Shown here piece after piece: positions 12,318 through 23,192 of a stretch of 64,000 bases of DNA (positions within the stretch are counted from its first letter, which is position 1; each line of letters opens with the position of its first letter). The translations under genes and the position numbers were made by a program. The stretch comes from Rebecca billardiae RCC1528. Lineage: Eukaryota; Haptophyta. Under the pieces are notes generated by a model that was not told the origin of the DNA, searched no databases, and saw nothing but the letters and a program-made list of their open reading frames with translations. The stretch spans positions 992,001-1,056,000 of the forward strand of contig OZ251242.1 in the NCBI GenBank assembly GCA_965240325.2. Direction: 5' to 3'.

Positions 12318-14024
12318 GCAGGGCCTTGCCGTGGCCGCCGAGTCCGGGCGGCCGACCGAGTCTCTCAGTAGTCTCGGGCCCTCTGCACTCGAATACAAAG
12401 CAGTGCGCAGCGCAAATAACCATCGTCGTCGTCATATCGTCGCAGCTATCATGCGCGCTTCGGGCCGACTCATGCTGCCGAGGCCGGGCTCAGCTCCGCA
12501 CCGGCGGGTACGCTTATATCATTGGCCGGCGCGCGGCGACGCTGCTGCCGTTCTACTACGACCTCGTTAGTCATCCGCTTGCTCATCCAGGCGCCCACGC
12601 GGGCGCACGGGGGCGACCGGCCGCGGCTGCCGCCTGCCGCAGCTGCTCGTCGCTAGCAGGTCGGCGGGCTGGCGACATCGACGACTACGACCTCGCACCC
12701 TCATCCAAGTAGTGCTCACGCCGGAAGGCGCTCGGCCGCGGCGCCGCCATCCGATCACTTGGCTGCCCGTCATCGCTGACTTGCCGCGGCCGCAACCGCG
12801 TTCGCGTGCCCCGCACGGGCCGAAGCGGTGCTCCACTCCGCGAGACCTGAGACCACTCCCGCACCCGGGGCCGGGGCCCGCCGCTGTGTGCGAATCAAGC
12901 CTCGACGGGCGTCGGCCAACCCGTCGGCCACAGGATGCCCACTTTTGCCCGTTCATCGGCCAGTGGCCGACTACGACGAATAAATGCATAAATGAATATA
13001 TATATATATATTCATTCATCCCTTTGTCTTTTTCGGCAAAAGATTATTCACCACTCGGGCAGAACGTATGGTACCCCAACGAGGTCGGCTTGACTCTGTC
13101 TGGGCATGATCTCGTCGCAGAAGCTGCTTGCAGCCGACTACTGTGCTGCGGCAGCCACCGCTCGTCCGCTCGCCGCGAGGCTGCCGCAGTCGCCGCGTCG
13201 GCAGACGTGGTCTGCGTGAGACGATGCCGCAGCGCTGCTGGCAGTGCAAGCGCGAGCCGTGGCAGAAGTAGGGGCGGTCGTGGGCGCGAGCGTGGGCGCG
13301 GTCGCGGGCGCGGGTGCGGCCGCTGACTCGCCCTCGGAGTCTCGCCGGGCTCGCCGCCTGCTGCACCTCGCGTCCTTCACTCGCCGGGCCGGCGCGCAGA
13401 ATCGGCAAATACATCGCAATAGACATAGTCGCCTGTAACTGATATAGTATATCAGATTAACACACACAGGCACACACACACACCTGCCAAGCTCGGTCGA
13501 GACCGCCACTGGGGCTCAACAAGTCGTCCACCAGTTGGGTCGGCCGAGCCTCGGGGCCGCCCTCTCGAACTACGACCGTGCAGAATCGGACAGTGCTGCA
13601 GCCCGCGCGGCGTGCTCACGCGGCCATCGTCACGTCCACGATTCACGCGCCGGCGCCGTGGCCGTGCCGTCCGGCGCGGCCTACGAGCAGTACGGCGGTC
13701 CGGCCGCCGGACGGCCATCGGCCAATACCCATCGGCCAGAGATGGATGGTCGACCGCTAACCATCGGCCATGGCCGCCTAGCGGCCACTATCATCGGTCA
13801 TGGCCGGCCATATAGGCCTTGATTCGCACATAGGCCCGCCGAAGAAGTCTAGATCTAGATGAGACGACACCGAGCGATCAGCGCGCTATAGACTATCAGA
13901 GCCGATGACGAGCCTTGACGAGTAGTGACGACGACGAGAACAGCGATCTCTGACGATGATATGACTTCGTCGTTCTTATTATTATTGCATGAGTCGTCGT
14001 CGCGGGTTCAGGGTTGCCGCTCAC
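12318..14024. other. Gene-poor stretch with small repeats
   Basis: No ORF here shows domain content or composition that stands above the shadows. It contains a perfect palindrome of alternating AT flanked by ATGA/TCAT at about 12991-13014, a CA-rich microsatellite at about 13459-13482, and a loose cluster of CATCGGCC-like words at 13710-13815. Confidence 0.6.
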
Positions 14025-15386
14025 TCACACCACGCCCCACACGAACGTGTAAGGCTGGCTGGTGCCACTGCGGCTTGAAACCGGGCGCCGTGAGATCCCG
14101 GCGTACGCCGGGCCGTCGGGATCCGGGAAGCGCAAGGGCGCTTCCGCCACCGTCCCGTCATCAGCTCCGCCGCGGTTCGGCTGAGCGTGAGTCTCCGGTG
14201 CTGCCATCGTCGTCTGCGCGTGCGCGCGGCCGTCGGCCGGCGCGGCGGCGTCGAGGGCGCGGCCCGGGTGCGGCGACGCGCCGCCGATGGGGGCAAATCC
14301 GACCGAGGAGGCCGGCACGCCGCGCTCGTCGACGCCGTGCCCGCCGCGCACGGCACCGGCGGACCTTGGCCGCGCGTACGCGCTCGCGTAAACCGTGCTG
14401 AGCGGCTGCTCGCCGCGCGCGCTCTGCGCGCCGCCCTCGGCCCGGCCGGGGAAGGCGGCATCGGCGTTCTCGCCGAAGCCCGCGGCGGGATCCAGCGCCA
14501 GCGTGCCGCCCCAGCCGTGCTCGGATAGGCGGAGCCCCGCCTGCGTGCGCAGCCCGGCCGCGGACAGCGGGCGCGCGCCAAGCGCCGCGCGAGAGCCGCT
14601 CACCTGCAGAACGTATCGTGGCAGCCCGCGGCCGGCGCCGCCGCCGGCGCCGCCCGTGCCGCCCGGCGAAGTCGTGGCGGCGGCGTCCCACGGCCTGCGG
14701 GGCGAGACGCCGCGGCCGTACGCGCGCGCGTCGTACCACTCCGCCACGCCGGCCCCGGCGGTCTCGGCGAAGCGCGGCACGCTCCGCGCGACGATCACCT
14801 CCGCCACCTCCTGCGGCATGAAGCCCAGAGTGCGACGGCCGCGGTCGCCGCGCGGCGTCGAGTGCGCGACGTGCCCGGGCGATGGCCCGGCTGAGGCCCG
14901 ACGTGGGCCGCGCGGAGGGCCGGCGGGCCGAGCCGTCGCGCTCGCGCGCATGGCGGCGGCAGAGCCCGGGCGCACCCGCGGCGCCGGCGCCGCGCCGGGC
15001 GGCGAGGCCGCGCGCGGCGGTGACGGCGACGCTGCCGCCGGAGGCGGGCTCGACGCACGACCAGGGTCGTAGTCACGCGGCAAGGAGCTCGGCTTGCTGG
15101 GCAGCTCGATGCCGCGAGCGCGCGCCCGGCTCGACGCACGCGGCGTGCCCACCATCGTCTGCGCCTTGAGCTGCGGCGGTGGTGCCTCCATCTTGCGCGG
15201 CGTCAGGCCGGTCAGTCCCGGCACGCCTCGCCGCAGCTGACTCGCGCGCGCGGAGCTCGGCCGCGGGTGGTTGGTGTACAGGCTGGATGCGGGCGGCGCA
15301 CGGCGGGGTGGTTGCGCGGGCTGCACCGGCGGCTGGGCGCCCCGCGCACGGGGCGTGTGATCTGCTTGCAGCGTGAAGTAGGGCAT
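14025..15386 (-). CDS. Basic, Pro/Arg/Ala-rich hypothetical protein
   Basis: A 453-residue single-exon frame. The start Met (MPYFTLQAD) is chosen because the longer frame upstream runs antisense through the HRD1 exons. The N-terminal 150 residues are basic and disordered. The middle holds a better-ordered segment (RTLGFMPQEVAEVIVARS, then VAEWYDARAYGRG), and the C-terminal end reads PYTFVWGVV. No family recognised. Basic Ser/Pro-rich proteins of this style are often cytoskeletal or ciliary, but that is a guess. It is divergently arranged with HRD1, with only 165 bases between the start codons. Confidence 0.6.
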   Translation of the reverse strand: MPYFTLQADHTPRARGAQPPVQPAQPPRRAPPASSLYTNHPRPSSARASQLRRGVPGLTGLTPRKMEAPPPQLKAQTMVGTPRASSRARARGIELPSKPSSLPRDYDPGRASSPPPAAASPSPPRAASPPGAAPAPRVRPGSAAAMRASATARPAGPPRGPRRASAGPSPGHVAHSTPRGDRGRRTLGFMPQEVAEVIVARSVPRFAETAGAGVAEWYDARAYGRGVSPRRPWDAAATTSPGGTGGAGGGAGRGLPRYVLQVSGSRAALGARPLSAAGLRTQAGLRLSEHGWGGTLALDPAAGFGENADAAFPGRAEGGAQSARGEQPLSTVYASAYARPRSAGAVRGGHGVDERGVPASSVGFAPIGGASPHPGRALDAAAPADGRAHAQTTMAAPETHAQPNRGGADDGTVAEAPLRFPDPDGPAYAGISRRPVSSRSGTSQPYTFVWGVV

Positions 15387-15551
15387 GGGTGCGGGCTCAG
15401 CGGCGGTCGGCCATCGTACGAGTAACGATTTCCCCCAGCCACCGTGGGGAAAAAAACATCCACTCGCTCGCCGCCATCGTGCCACATCAGCGACATCGCG
15501 ACGGCCACCAAGCCAAGCGCCACCGAGGCCAAGCCGAACGACCGCCCCGCC
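15387..15551. promoter_or_regulatory. Bidirectional promoter region, hypothetical gene / HRD1
   Basis: The 165 bases between two divergent start codons must carry both core promoters. If HRD1 starts at the upstream Met 15444, the gap is only 57 bases. No TATA box is evident. Confidence 0.55.
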
Positions 15552-16876
15552 ATGCGGCTGCACGCGTACGCCGCGCTGTCGACGGTGGCTTGCGTGGCGG
15601 TGATCTGGCATGCGTTCGCCGAGAAGACGCAGTTCTACCCGGCCATGCTCTACCTGCAGGCCTCGAAGATCTCGTTCGTCGCCATCTGCAACATGGTGCT
15701 CGTGCTCGGGATCCTCTTTGGCCGCGCGATGACGTCGCTCTTCCTCGGCAACCTGCGCATGATCGAGGTGGAGCACCTGTACGACCGCTCGTGGTACGCG
15801 GTGACCGAGACGTGCCTCGCGATGACCATCTTCCGCGAGGAGTTCAACGTGCGCTTCATCATGATGTTTGGTGTGCTTCTCTTCCTCAAGATCATGCACT
15901 GGCTCGCGCAGGACCGGGTGGACTTCATCGAGCAGTCGCCCAACGTGCGCGTGATGACGCACGCGCGGCTGCTCGCGCTGCTCGCGCTGCTCACCACCGT
16001 CGACGGCGCCTTCCTCTTCTTCGCGCTCTCCACCACCGCGCGCAAGGGGCCGAGCGTGCTGCTCCTGTTTGCGTTCGAGACGATGATTCTCAAGTCGACG
16101 ATTCTCTTCGTGTACTTCAAGTACCTCTTCTTCGCGATCGACCGGCTGATGCACGGGCGGTGGGAGCAGAAGGGCGAGTGGCTCTTCTACCTCGAGCTCG
16201 TCACCGACATGATGCAGCTCATCCTCTACCTCCTCTTCTTCCTCATGATCTTCACGTTCTACGGACTGCCGCTGCACATTGTGCGCGAACTCTACATCAC
16301 GTTCCGAAACTTCAGGCAGCGGCTCAGCGACTTTTTGCGGTACAGGCGCGTGATGGGGCAGCTCGGCTCGCTCGAGCCGGTGACGGACGACGTGCGCGCG
16401 CGCTGCGGCCGCCGCCGAGCCCGCACCCCCTCGCGCCGCTCGCGCACACCGCACCTCGCCGCCTGGCCGTGGCACGCGCGCACGTGACTGTGTCCTGTGC
16501 GCACGCGCGCGCGCACCCCGACGCGCAGGACCTGTCGTACGACCCGACGTGCATCATCTGCCGCGAGGAGGTGACGCTGGCGAACGCGAAGAAGCTGCGC
16601 TGCGGCCACCTCTTCCACGTCCACTGCCTGCGCTCCTGGCTGCAGCGGCAGCAGACGTGCCCCACCTGCCGCGCGGCTGTCTTCCCGACCGAGCCGCCGC
16701 CGCCGCCGCCGCCGCCGCCACAGCCGCAGCCGCAGCCGCCGCAGCAGCCGCCGGCGCAGCTCCCCGCGCTGGGGCACCAGCCGCCGCAGCCGTTCCAGAT
16801 GGGAGCGGTGGGCCCGGGCGCGCACGCCCCGCCGCAGCCGCGCGCGCCGCCGGCAGGGGGCGCCGAGCAGGGAGGC

Positions 16877-16907
<31 letters not shown>

Positions 16908-18405
16908 CGGCGGCGCGCCCCGAGGCGAGTGGCGCGCGCGGTGCGCCGCGGCCGGGCGGCGCGGGTGCGCAGGGCGAGGCGGCCGAGGGCGCGGGCGGGC
17001 GCGGCGGCTTCGCAGGGATGCCCCCGCCGGACGCGGCGCGTGCCGCTGCCGCCGCCGCCGGCGCGCCACCGCTGCCGGGCTGGCCACACGGGCCGATGAT
17101 GATGCCGCCTCCAATGGCGCGCGGCGCGGGTATGGGCGCCTTCCCCCAGTACCCGCAGTACCCGGCCGGCTACCCACCGGGCTTCGCGCAAGGCTTCCCG
17201 CAGCACATGGGCGGCCTGCCGCCGTACATGCTGCCCCAGGCCGGGATGGGCGGCGCCGCCTTTGGCGGCCAGCTGCCGGGGATGCTCCCGCCTCCGTTCG
17301 GGCTCGGAGCGGCGATGTTTGGCGGCGGGATGGGCGGGCTCGGGCCGCCTCCGTACGCGCACGCGGCCGGGGTGCAGCTGCCGCCGCACATGCTCGGCGC
17401 GCCGCCGCATGCGCACACGCCCGGCGGCGGCGGCGCGCAGCCGGGCGCGGCCGCGCAGCCCGCGGCGGCGGGCAGCAACTCCGGCGCGCTCGACGGAGCT
17501 GGAACCGCAGCCCCAGGCACCGTGCCTGTGGGCGGGTTTGGGGCGGGCGGGCCGCCGCCCGCGCAGCTGCCTGGGGGCTACGGCGCGGGCGGGCTGCCCG
17601 GCGCGGCGGGCCCCATGCCCTTCGGGCCGCCGATGTTCCTGCCGGGTGCCCACGCGGCGGCGGCCATGGCGCCGCCCGCCCTGCTTGGTGCATACGGCTG
17701 GTCGCCGTTCCCGCCGCAGCCGGCGGGCGGCGCCGGCGCCGACGAGGGCGGCTCGCAGCAGCAGCCACTGGGCGGCACCCCTGGTGCTGCGGCGGGCGCG
17801 CCCCCGGGGTTCCCCGCCGGGCCTCCGGGCTTCGCGCTGCCGTTCCCGTGGGCCAGCCCGCTCGCGCACGCGCCGCCCGCCGCGCCGAGCCAGGCAGCCC
17901 ACGCGGCCGACAGCGCGCACGCCGCCGCCGCCGCCGCCGCCTCGGATGAGATGTCAAAGTTGCAGGTGCGTGCGTGCGCGTGCGCGCGCGGTAGGGGCGC
18001 GCGTCCGCGCGAGGCCCGGCGCGCGAGGTGCCCCGTCGCGCGGTGTGCGCCGACCGACCGCCGCGGTGCGGCCACCCACGCCGCCCTCGCCGCGCGCCGC
18101 AGGCTGAGCTTCAGGAGCTGCGGGCGACAGTGCGGTCGCTACGGGCGGCGCAGCGCGCAGAGGGCGGGGAGCCCGCCGCAGCGGCGGCCGCCACGAGCGC
18201 CGCGGACAGCGGGCAGGCCGCAGCGGGCGCGTCGGACGCGGGCACGCCGGAGCGCGCGGGCGCGCCCGCGGACAGCAGCAGCAGCGGCGCCGCAGCCGAC
18301 GCCGGCGCGTCGGGGTCGGTGGGCGAGACGCCGGAGGAGCTGCGCCGCCGGCGCGCCGCGTACTTTGAGTCGCAGTCTGCCGCGAGCTCGCGAGGGCCCG
18401 ACTGA
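15552..18405 (+). CDS. HRD1: HRD1/synoviolin-type ER membrane RING E3 ubiquitin ligase
   Basis: Exons 15552-16391, 16529-17965 and 18103-18405 (phase 0, donors GTGCGC and GTGCGT) give 859 residues. Residues 1-270 carry the multispanning HRD1 membrane domain, beginning MRLHAYAALSTVA as HRD1 proteins do, with FYPAMLYLQASK and the NLRMIEVEHLYDRSW loop. The RING-H2 finger (CIIC...CGHLFHVHCL...CPTC) lies at about 288-329, just after the exon junction. In the family this enzyme ubiquitinates misfolded proteins in ER-associated degradation, in a complex with HRD3/SEL1L. The tail is very long and Pro/Gly/Ala-rich and ends in a short coiled coil (AELQELRATVRSL) encoded by exon 3. Met 15444 would add 36 residues; I prefer 15552 because it matches the family start. 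Confidence 0.93.
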
Positions 18406-18907
18406 TCGAGCGCGGGGGCATGGTGGCCAACGCCCCGGTGGCATCGCTCCCAGGCATACTGTGACGAGGCTGTGCACAATTCCCGCCGCGGCGCAAGCGC
18501 GGCCTGCGCGCAATATCGGACCGCGGTGGGCGCGCCGCCGTGGGCGCGGTCAGCTGACCGTGCATGCGCCAATAGCTATAGCGCGCCGTAGTAGTGAGTG
18601 GCACTGCCGCGCCGGTCAGAACTCATCAGATGATCATCGTCATCAGCTTGAAGCTGTAGCTTGCTGTACTCTCGCCCCGGGCCTCCGCGCGCCGCCGCTC
18701 CGTGGCACCGTGCCGCTGGCGTGCCGCGCCGGCGGTGGGCCTACGGGGCGGATGCTCACCATCACGACTGCTGCTGTACTGTATCATTGTACCGGAGTCA
18801 CTTATCCGCCCGAGGAAATACGGCCGGCCAACGGTCATCCAAGGGCCCTTGCCCGTTGGGTCATCGCATGGACGACCGCGCTCGCGGGCATTGAGCCTCA
18901 CGACGAC
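18406..18907. other. Intergenic region upstream of the first RCC1 array gene
   Basis: Holds no gene. Its last 35 bases or so, before the ATG at 18908, closely match the bases before the ATG at 50326, marking 18908 and 50326 as the first members of two sub-arrays. Confidence 0.6.
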
Positions 18908-20737
18908 ATGGAGCCCTCGCGCAAGCGCTCGCTCGCGGACGACGGCGCCGCCGCCGCGTCCCCATTCTTCGAGATGCCGTGCGCGCTGTGCGGCGATCGT
19001 ATTGGGAGTCAGCCGTGGGCGCAGCTCGCGTGCGGCGACGAGCACGTCGCGCACAACGTGTGCCTCTTCCAGCGCGCGCTCGCGTCCAAGCGCTGCGTCG
19101 TGCGGTGCGGCCGGCCGGGGTGCAAGCGCGTGACGAAGGCGGCGTCGGCGAGGACGCAGTACGACGGCATTCACGAGCTGGGCACTCTGCGCCATGTCGC
19201 CGTCGCGACGTGCACAGGCTGCGCCGCGCCCCACGGGGCGACAGGCTTGCAGCGCGAGCCGCCGCCCAGCCACACGGCGGCAGCACCAACAGAGACAGCT
19301 GGCCTCACGCTGTGCGACCTGCCGACGGACGTGGTCGCGCGCATCCTCGGCTGGCTCGAGTGCGCGCATGATCTGGCGAGTACCAACGCCACGTCGCGCC
19401 TCTTCCGCGGCGCGCCCGGCGAACGCTCGCCGGTGGAGCACGCGCTGCGCGAGCGCGCGCGGCAGCGTGGGCACGAGGGCGCGCTGCCGGCGGCTCTCCC
19501 CGCGCACGCGTGCTCGTGGCGGGCGGAGCTGTTCGCGCGCGAGCGTGTGCTGGAGCATGCGGATGCGCACGCGTATGTGGTTGGGTGTGGCACTGATGAG
19601 GATGAACTTGCGATGTTCAGCGCGTTCGTGGACGCGTCTGGCGGGCTGCACACGTGCGGCGAGGAGTCTGGTGAGACAGGGCTGTGCGCGCCCGCTGCGC
19701 TGGGCCATCCGGAGCTGCAAGACTCGGCGGTCCTCGTGCCGACGCGCGTGGCATCGCTGTCGGCAGTGTGCATGCGCGCGGTGGCGGCTGGGCGTCGACA
19801 CATGCTCGCGCTGAGCGACGGTGGTGCCGTGTACGCGTGCGGTCAGAATGACTACGGTCAGCTGGGCCTGGGCGACAAGGAGGTGCGCCGAGTCTTCACC
19901 GCGCTGGGCATGAGCAGCACGGGGCTCGTCGTGGGCATCGCCGCTGGTGCGAAGCACAGCCTCGCGCTCACTGCCGCGGGCGGTGTGTACAGCTGGGGTT
20001 GTAGCGATTACGGCCAGCTCGGCCACGGCGACACTGAGAATCGGCTGGAGCCTGTGCGCATCGAGGCGCTGGACGGTGTGCGCGTGGGCGGCATGTCCGC
20101 TGGTTACGGGACCACGCTGCTGCTGTCGACGAGCGGCGCCGTGTACTCGTGCGGTGGCGGCGAAGCAGGCCGCCTCGGGCATGGCGACCAGCAAGATCTG
20201 CTTACGCCTCGGCGCATCGAGGCGCTGGAAGGCGTGCGCGCCGTGCACGTGAGCGCTGGCGATTATCACGGCCTGGTGGTGGATGCCACGGGCGGTGTGC
20301 ACTCGTTCGGGCGTGGGATGCGTGGTTGCCGTGGCCATGGTGACGAATCTGACGCACTCGTGCCCAGGCGCACCGAGGCGCTGCAGGGCGTGCGCATCGT
20401 GCGCGCCAGCGCTGGCAGTGAGTGCAGCGCGGTGATCGGCGCGGACGGCAGCGTGTACACCTTTGGCGCCAACGAGCACGGCTTGCTCGGCATCGGCTCA
20501 GCTGGTGCAGATCAGCTGCTTCCGGTGCGCGTGCACGCCCCAGCGCATGGCCAGCTGATGGACTGCTTTCTCGAGTACCGCCAGGCGCTTTGGATCACGT
20601 CGGATTGCGTTGCGCTCTCGTGTGGCAGGCAGTCTGCAGCGCTCGGCCACGGTGTGAGCTCTGTCGACGGGATGGCTGACCTCTTCTCTCCTGCGCGAAT
20701 CACGCAGCTGCCACCCCTGCGGCGCCGGGGTGCGTAG
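18908..20737 (+). CDS. RING-H2-like / F-box / RCC1-propeller protein, array copy 1
   Basis: A 609-residue single exon, used here as the numbering reference. A Cys/His cluster C25-C28-C42-H46-H49-C52-C63-C67(C72) fits a RING-H2-like pattern. An F-box-like helix (LTLCDLPTDVVARILGWLE) lies at about 133-178, and RCC1 repeats at about 240-600 have a 52-residue period, predicting a seven-bladed propeller. Such a protein would be expected to select substrates for ubiquitination; the substrate is unknown. Small variable clusters fall at 296-297, 348-349, 400-402, 452-453, 504-506 and 556-558, and again at 313-316 and every 52 residues after. Oddities: T402 replaces the His found in all other copies, and the last blade reads SDCVALSCG instead of SDGGAYSCG. 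Confidence 0.9.
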   Translation: MEPSRKRSLADDGAAAASPFFEMPCALCGDRIGSQPWAQLACGDEHVAHNVCLFQRALASKRCVVRCGRPGCKRVTKAASARTQYDGIHELGTLRHVAVATCTGCAAPHGATGLQREPPPSHTAAAPTETAGLTLCDLPTDVVARILGWLECAHDLASTNATSRLFRGAPGERSPVEHALRERARQRGHEGALPAALPAHACSWRAELFARERVLEHADAHAYVVGCGTDEDELAMFSAFVDASGGLHTCGEESGETGLCAPAALGHPELQDSAVLVPTRVASLSAVCMRAVAAGRRHMLALSDGGAVYACGQNDYGQLGLGDKEVRRVFTALGMSSTGLVVGIAAGAKHSLALTAAGGVYSWGCSDYGQLGHGDTENRLEPVRIEALDGVRVGGMSAGYGTTLLLSTSGAVYSCGGGEAGRLGHGDQQDLLTPRRIEALEGVRAVHVSAGDYHGLVVDATGGVHSFGRGMRGCRGHGDESDALVPRRTEALQGVRIVRASAGSECSAVIGADGSVYTFGANEHGLLGIGSAGADQLLPVRVHAPAHGQLMDCFLEYRQALWITSDCVALSCGRQSAALGHGVSSVDGMADLFSPARITQLPPLRRRGA

Positions 20738-21066
20738 CACTCGGTGCGCGGTGGCGTGGAGCCAAGTCGCAACTACCGGCCGGCGCGTGCTCGTGGCAGC
20801 CGCCGATGGAGACGCAGGCGGCGCGTGACGGCACGTAAGCCGTATATTGATTGTCAGCGAGCAAACGCGGGTGCTCCGGCTGTCCTAGCCGGCAGCAGCA
20901 CATGACGATGATGAACGCCTTAGTACCCCCATACAGTGTATTCACGGGCGGCCGCGATACAGTCGTACAGACAGTACTGTACTGTACGCTGATGTACAAT
21001 CGACGACGAAATTCGCCGCCCAGAGGTCCACCACACGACCGCGCGCGCAGTCGAGGTCCGGACGAC
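20738..21066. promoter_or_regulatory. Conserved array spacer 1 (3' flank plus promoter of copy 2)
   Basis: 329 bases. Shares with the later spacers a GCGTGCTCGTGGCAG block, a GAACGCCTTAGTACCCCCAT block, a GATACAGTCGTACAGACAGT block containing the partly palindromic ACAGTACTGT, and TACAATCGACGACGAAAT shortly before the start codon. Conservation between spacers is consistent with recent tandem duplication of the whole unit, so function is not proven. Confidence 0.6.
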
Positions 21067-22839
21067 ATGGAGCCCTCGCGCAAGCGCTCGCTCGTGGACG
21101 ACGGCGCCGCTGCCGCGTCCCAGGTCTTCGAGGTGCCGTGCGCGCTGTGCGGCGATCGTATTGGGAGCCAGCCGTGGGCGCAGCTCGCGTGCGGCGACGA
21201 GCACGTCGCGCACAACGTGTGCCTCTTCCAGCGCGCGCTCGCGTCCGAGCGCTGCGTCGTGCGGTGCGGCCGGCCGGGGTGCAAGCGCGTGACGAAGGCG
21301 GCGTCGGCGAGGACGCAGTACGACGGCATTCACGAGCTGGGCACTCTGCGCCATGTCGCCGTCGCGACGTGCACAGGCTGCGCCGCGCCGAACGAGTCGA
21401 CAGCCGCGCAGCGCGAGCCACCTCCCAGCGACACGGCGGCAGCGCCGACGGAGCCGGCTGGCCTCACGCTGTGCGACCTGCCGACGGACGTGGTGTCGCG
21501 CATCCTCGGCTGGCTCGAGTGCGCGCGTGATCTGGCGACTGCCAACGCCACGTCGCGCCTCTTCCGCGGCGCGCCCGGCGAACGCTCGCCGGTGGAGCAC
21601 GTTCTGCGCGAGCGCGCGCGGCAGCGCGGGCACGAGGGCGCGCTGCCGGCGGCTCTCCCCGTGCACGCGTGCTCGTGGCGGGCTGAGCTGTTCGCGCGCG
21701 AGCGTGTGCTGGAGCACGCGGATGCGTTCGCGTGCGTGGTTGGGTGTGGCACTGATGAGGATGAAATTGCGACGTTCAGCGCGTTCGTGGACGCATCGGG
21801 CGGGCTGCACACGTGCGGTGAGCAGTTTGGTCAGACAGGGCTGACGCGCGTGGCATCGCTCTCGGCAGTGCGCATGCGTGCGGTGGCTGCTGGCTATGAG
21901 CACCTGCTCGCGCTGAGCGACTGTGGTGCCGTGTACGCGTGCGGTCAGAATGACTACGGCCAGCTGGGCGTGGGCGACAAGGAGACGCGCCGTGTCTTCA
22001 CCGCGCTGGGCATGAGCAGCATGGGGCTCGTCGTGGGCATCGCCGCTGGTGCATACTACAGCCTTGCGCTCAGTGCTGCGGGTGGTGTGTACAGCTGGGG
22101 ATGGAACGAGTACGGCCAGCTCGGCCACGGCGACACTGAGGACCGGCTGGAGCCTGTGCGCATCGAGGCGCTGGACGGTGTGCGCGTGGGCGGCATGTCT
22201 GCTGGTTACGGGCACACACTGCTACTGTCGATGGGCGGTGCCGTGTACTCGTGCGGTGCCGGCCAAGCAGGCCGCCTCGGGCATGGCGACCAGCAACCCC
22301 TGCGCACGCCTCAGCGCATCGAGGCGCTGGAGGGCGTGCGCGCCGTGCATGTGAGCGCGGGCGAGGAGCACTGCCTGGTGGTGGATGCCACGGGCGGTGT
22401 GCACTCGTTCGGGTGGGGGGAGTCTGGTTGCCTTGGCCATGGTGACGACTCCGACACACTCGTGCCCAGGCGCATCGAGGCGCTGCAGGGCGTGCGCATC
22501 GTGCGCGCCAGCGCGGGCAGCCAGTGCAGCGCGGTGATGGGCGCGGACGGCAGCGTGTACGCGTTTGGCTCCAACGACCACGGCCAGCTCGGCATCGGCT
22601 CAGCTGGTGCAGATCAGCTGCTTCCGGTGCGCGTGCACGCCCCAGCGCATGGCCAGCTGGTGGACTGCTTTCTCGAGTACTGCAGGGCGCTTTGGATCAC
22701 GTCAGACGGCGGCGCGTACTCGTGTGGCAAGCAGTCTGCAGCGCTCGGCCACGATGTGAGCTCTGCCGACGGGATGCCCGACCTCGTCTCTCCTGCGCGC
22801 ATCGCGCAGCTGCCACCCCTGCTGCGCCGGGGTGCGTAG
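21067..22839 (+). CDS. RING-H2-like / F-box / RCC1-propeller protein, array copy 2 (19-residue deletion)
   Basis: 590 residues, with the same start (MEPSRKRS), zinc cluster and F-box as copy 1. A precise in-frame loss of 19 residues removes the stretch between TGL and TRVASL (copy 1 residues 261-279), in the first long repeat insertion. Reading frame and all later blades are intact, so it may still fold. Variable-site residues include YE (copy 1 site 296-297), AY (348-349), YG (400-401), EE (452-453) and SQ (504-505). The second propeller half is very like copy 4. Confidence 0.88.
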   Translation: MEPSRKRSLVDDGAAAASQVFEVPCALCGDRIGSQPWAQLACGDEHVAHNVCLFQRALASERCVVRCGRPGCKRVTKAASARTQYDGIHELGTLRHVAVATCTGCAAPNESTAAQREPPPSDTAAAPTEPAGLTLCDLPTDVVSRILGWLECARDLATANATSRLFRGAPGERSPVEHVLRERARQRGHEGALPAALPVHACSWRAELFARERVLEHADAFACVVGCGTDEDEIATFSAFVDASGGLHTCGEQFGQTGLTRVASLSAVRMRAVAAGYEHLLALSDCGAVYACGQNDYGQLGVGDKETRRVFTALGMSSMGLVVGIAAGAYYSLALSAAGGVYSWGWNEYGQLGHGDTEDRLEPVRIEALDGVRVGGMSAGYGHTLLLSMGGAVYSCGAGQAGRLGHGDQQPLRTPQRIEALEGVRAVHVSAGEEHCLVVDATGGVHSFGWGESGCLGHGDDSDTLVPRRIEALQGVRIVRASAGSQCSAVMGADGSVYAFGSNDHGQLGIGSAGADQLLPVRVHAPAHGQLVDCFLEYCRALWITSDGGAYSCGKQSAALGHDVSSADGMPDLVSPARIAQLPPLLRRGA

Positions 22840-23192
22840 CACTTGGTGCGCGGTGGCGTGGAGCCTAGTCACACGCAACTACCGGCCGGCGCGTGCTCGT
22901 GGCAGCCGCCGATGGAGACGCAGGCGGCGCGTGACGGCACGTAAGCCGTATATTGATGTCAGCGAGCAAACGCGGGTGCTCCGGCTGTCCTAGCAGGCAG
23001 CAGCACATGCCAATGATGAACGCCTTAGTACCCCCATACAGTATGAGTATCTGACAAGCGGGCGGCCGCGATACAGTCGTACAGACAGTACTGTACTGTA
23101 CGCTGTACAATCGACGACGAAATCCGCCGCGCCCAACGGTAAGAATCGCGATGACGACGCGAGGAGTGCGCAGAAAGCCTCACACCCACGAC
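22840..23192. promoter_or_regulatory. Conserved array spacer 2
   Basis: Repeats the blocks of spacer 1 in the same order, with GTACCCCCATACAGTATGAG and TACAATCGACGACGAAAT clearly recognisable. The last 60 bases before the ATG differ from spacer 1. Confidence 0.6.

Noticed and set aside
12326-13326. Several 80-200-codon frames between the giant membrane protein and the 14-kb gene
   Set aside because: Overlapping frames on both strands with no domain content, interrupted by microsatellites.
15389-20737. A 1782-codon open frame spanning HRD1 exons to the end of RCC1 copy 1
   Set aside because: It is read-through of HRD1 exon 2, an intron and intergenic DNA in GC-rich sequence with few stops. 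Both real proteins have their own starts and ends.
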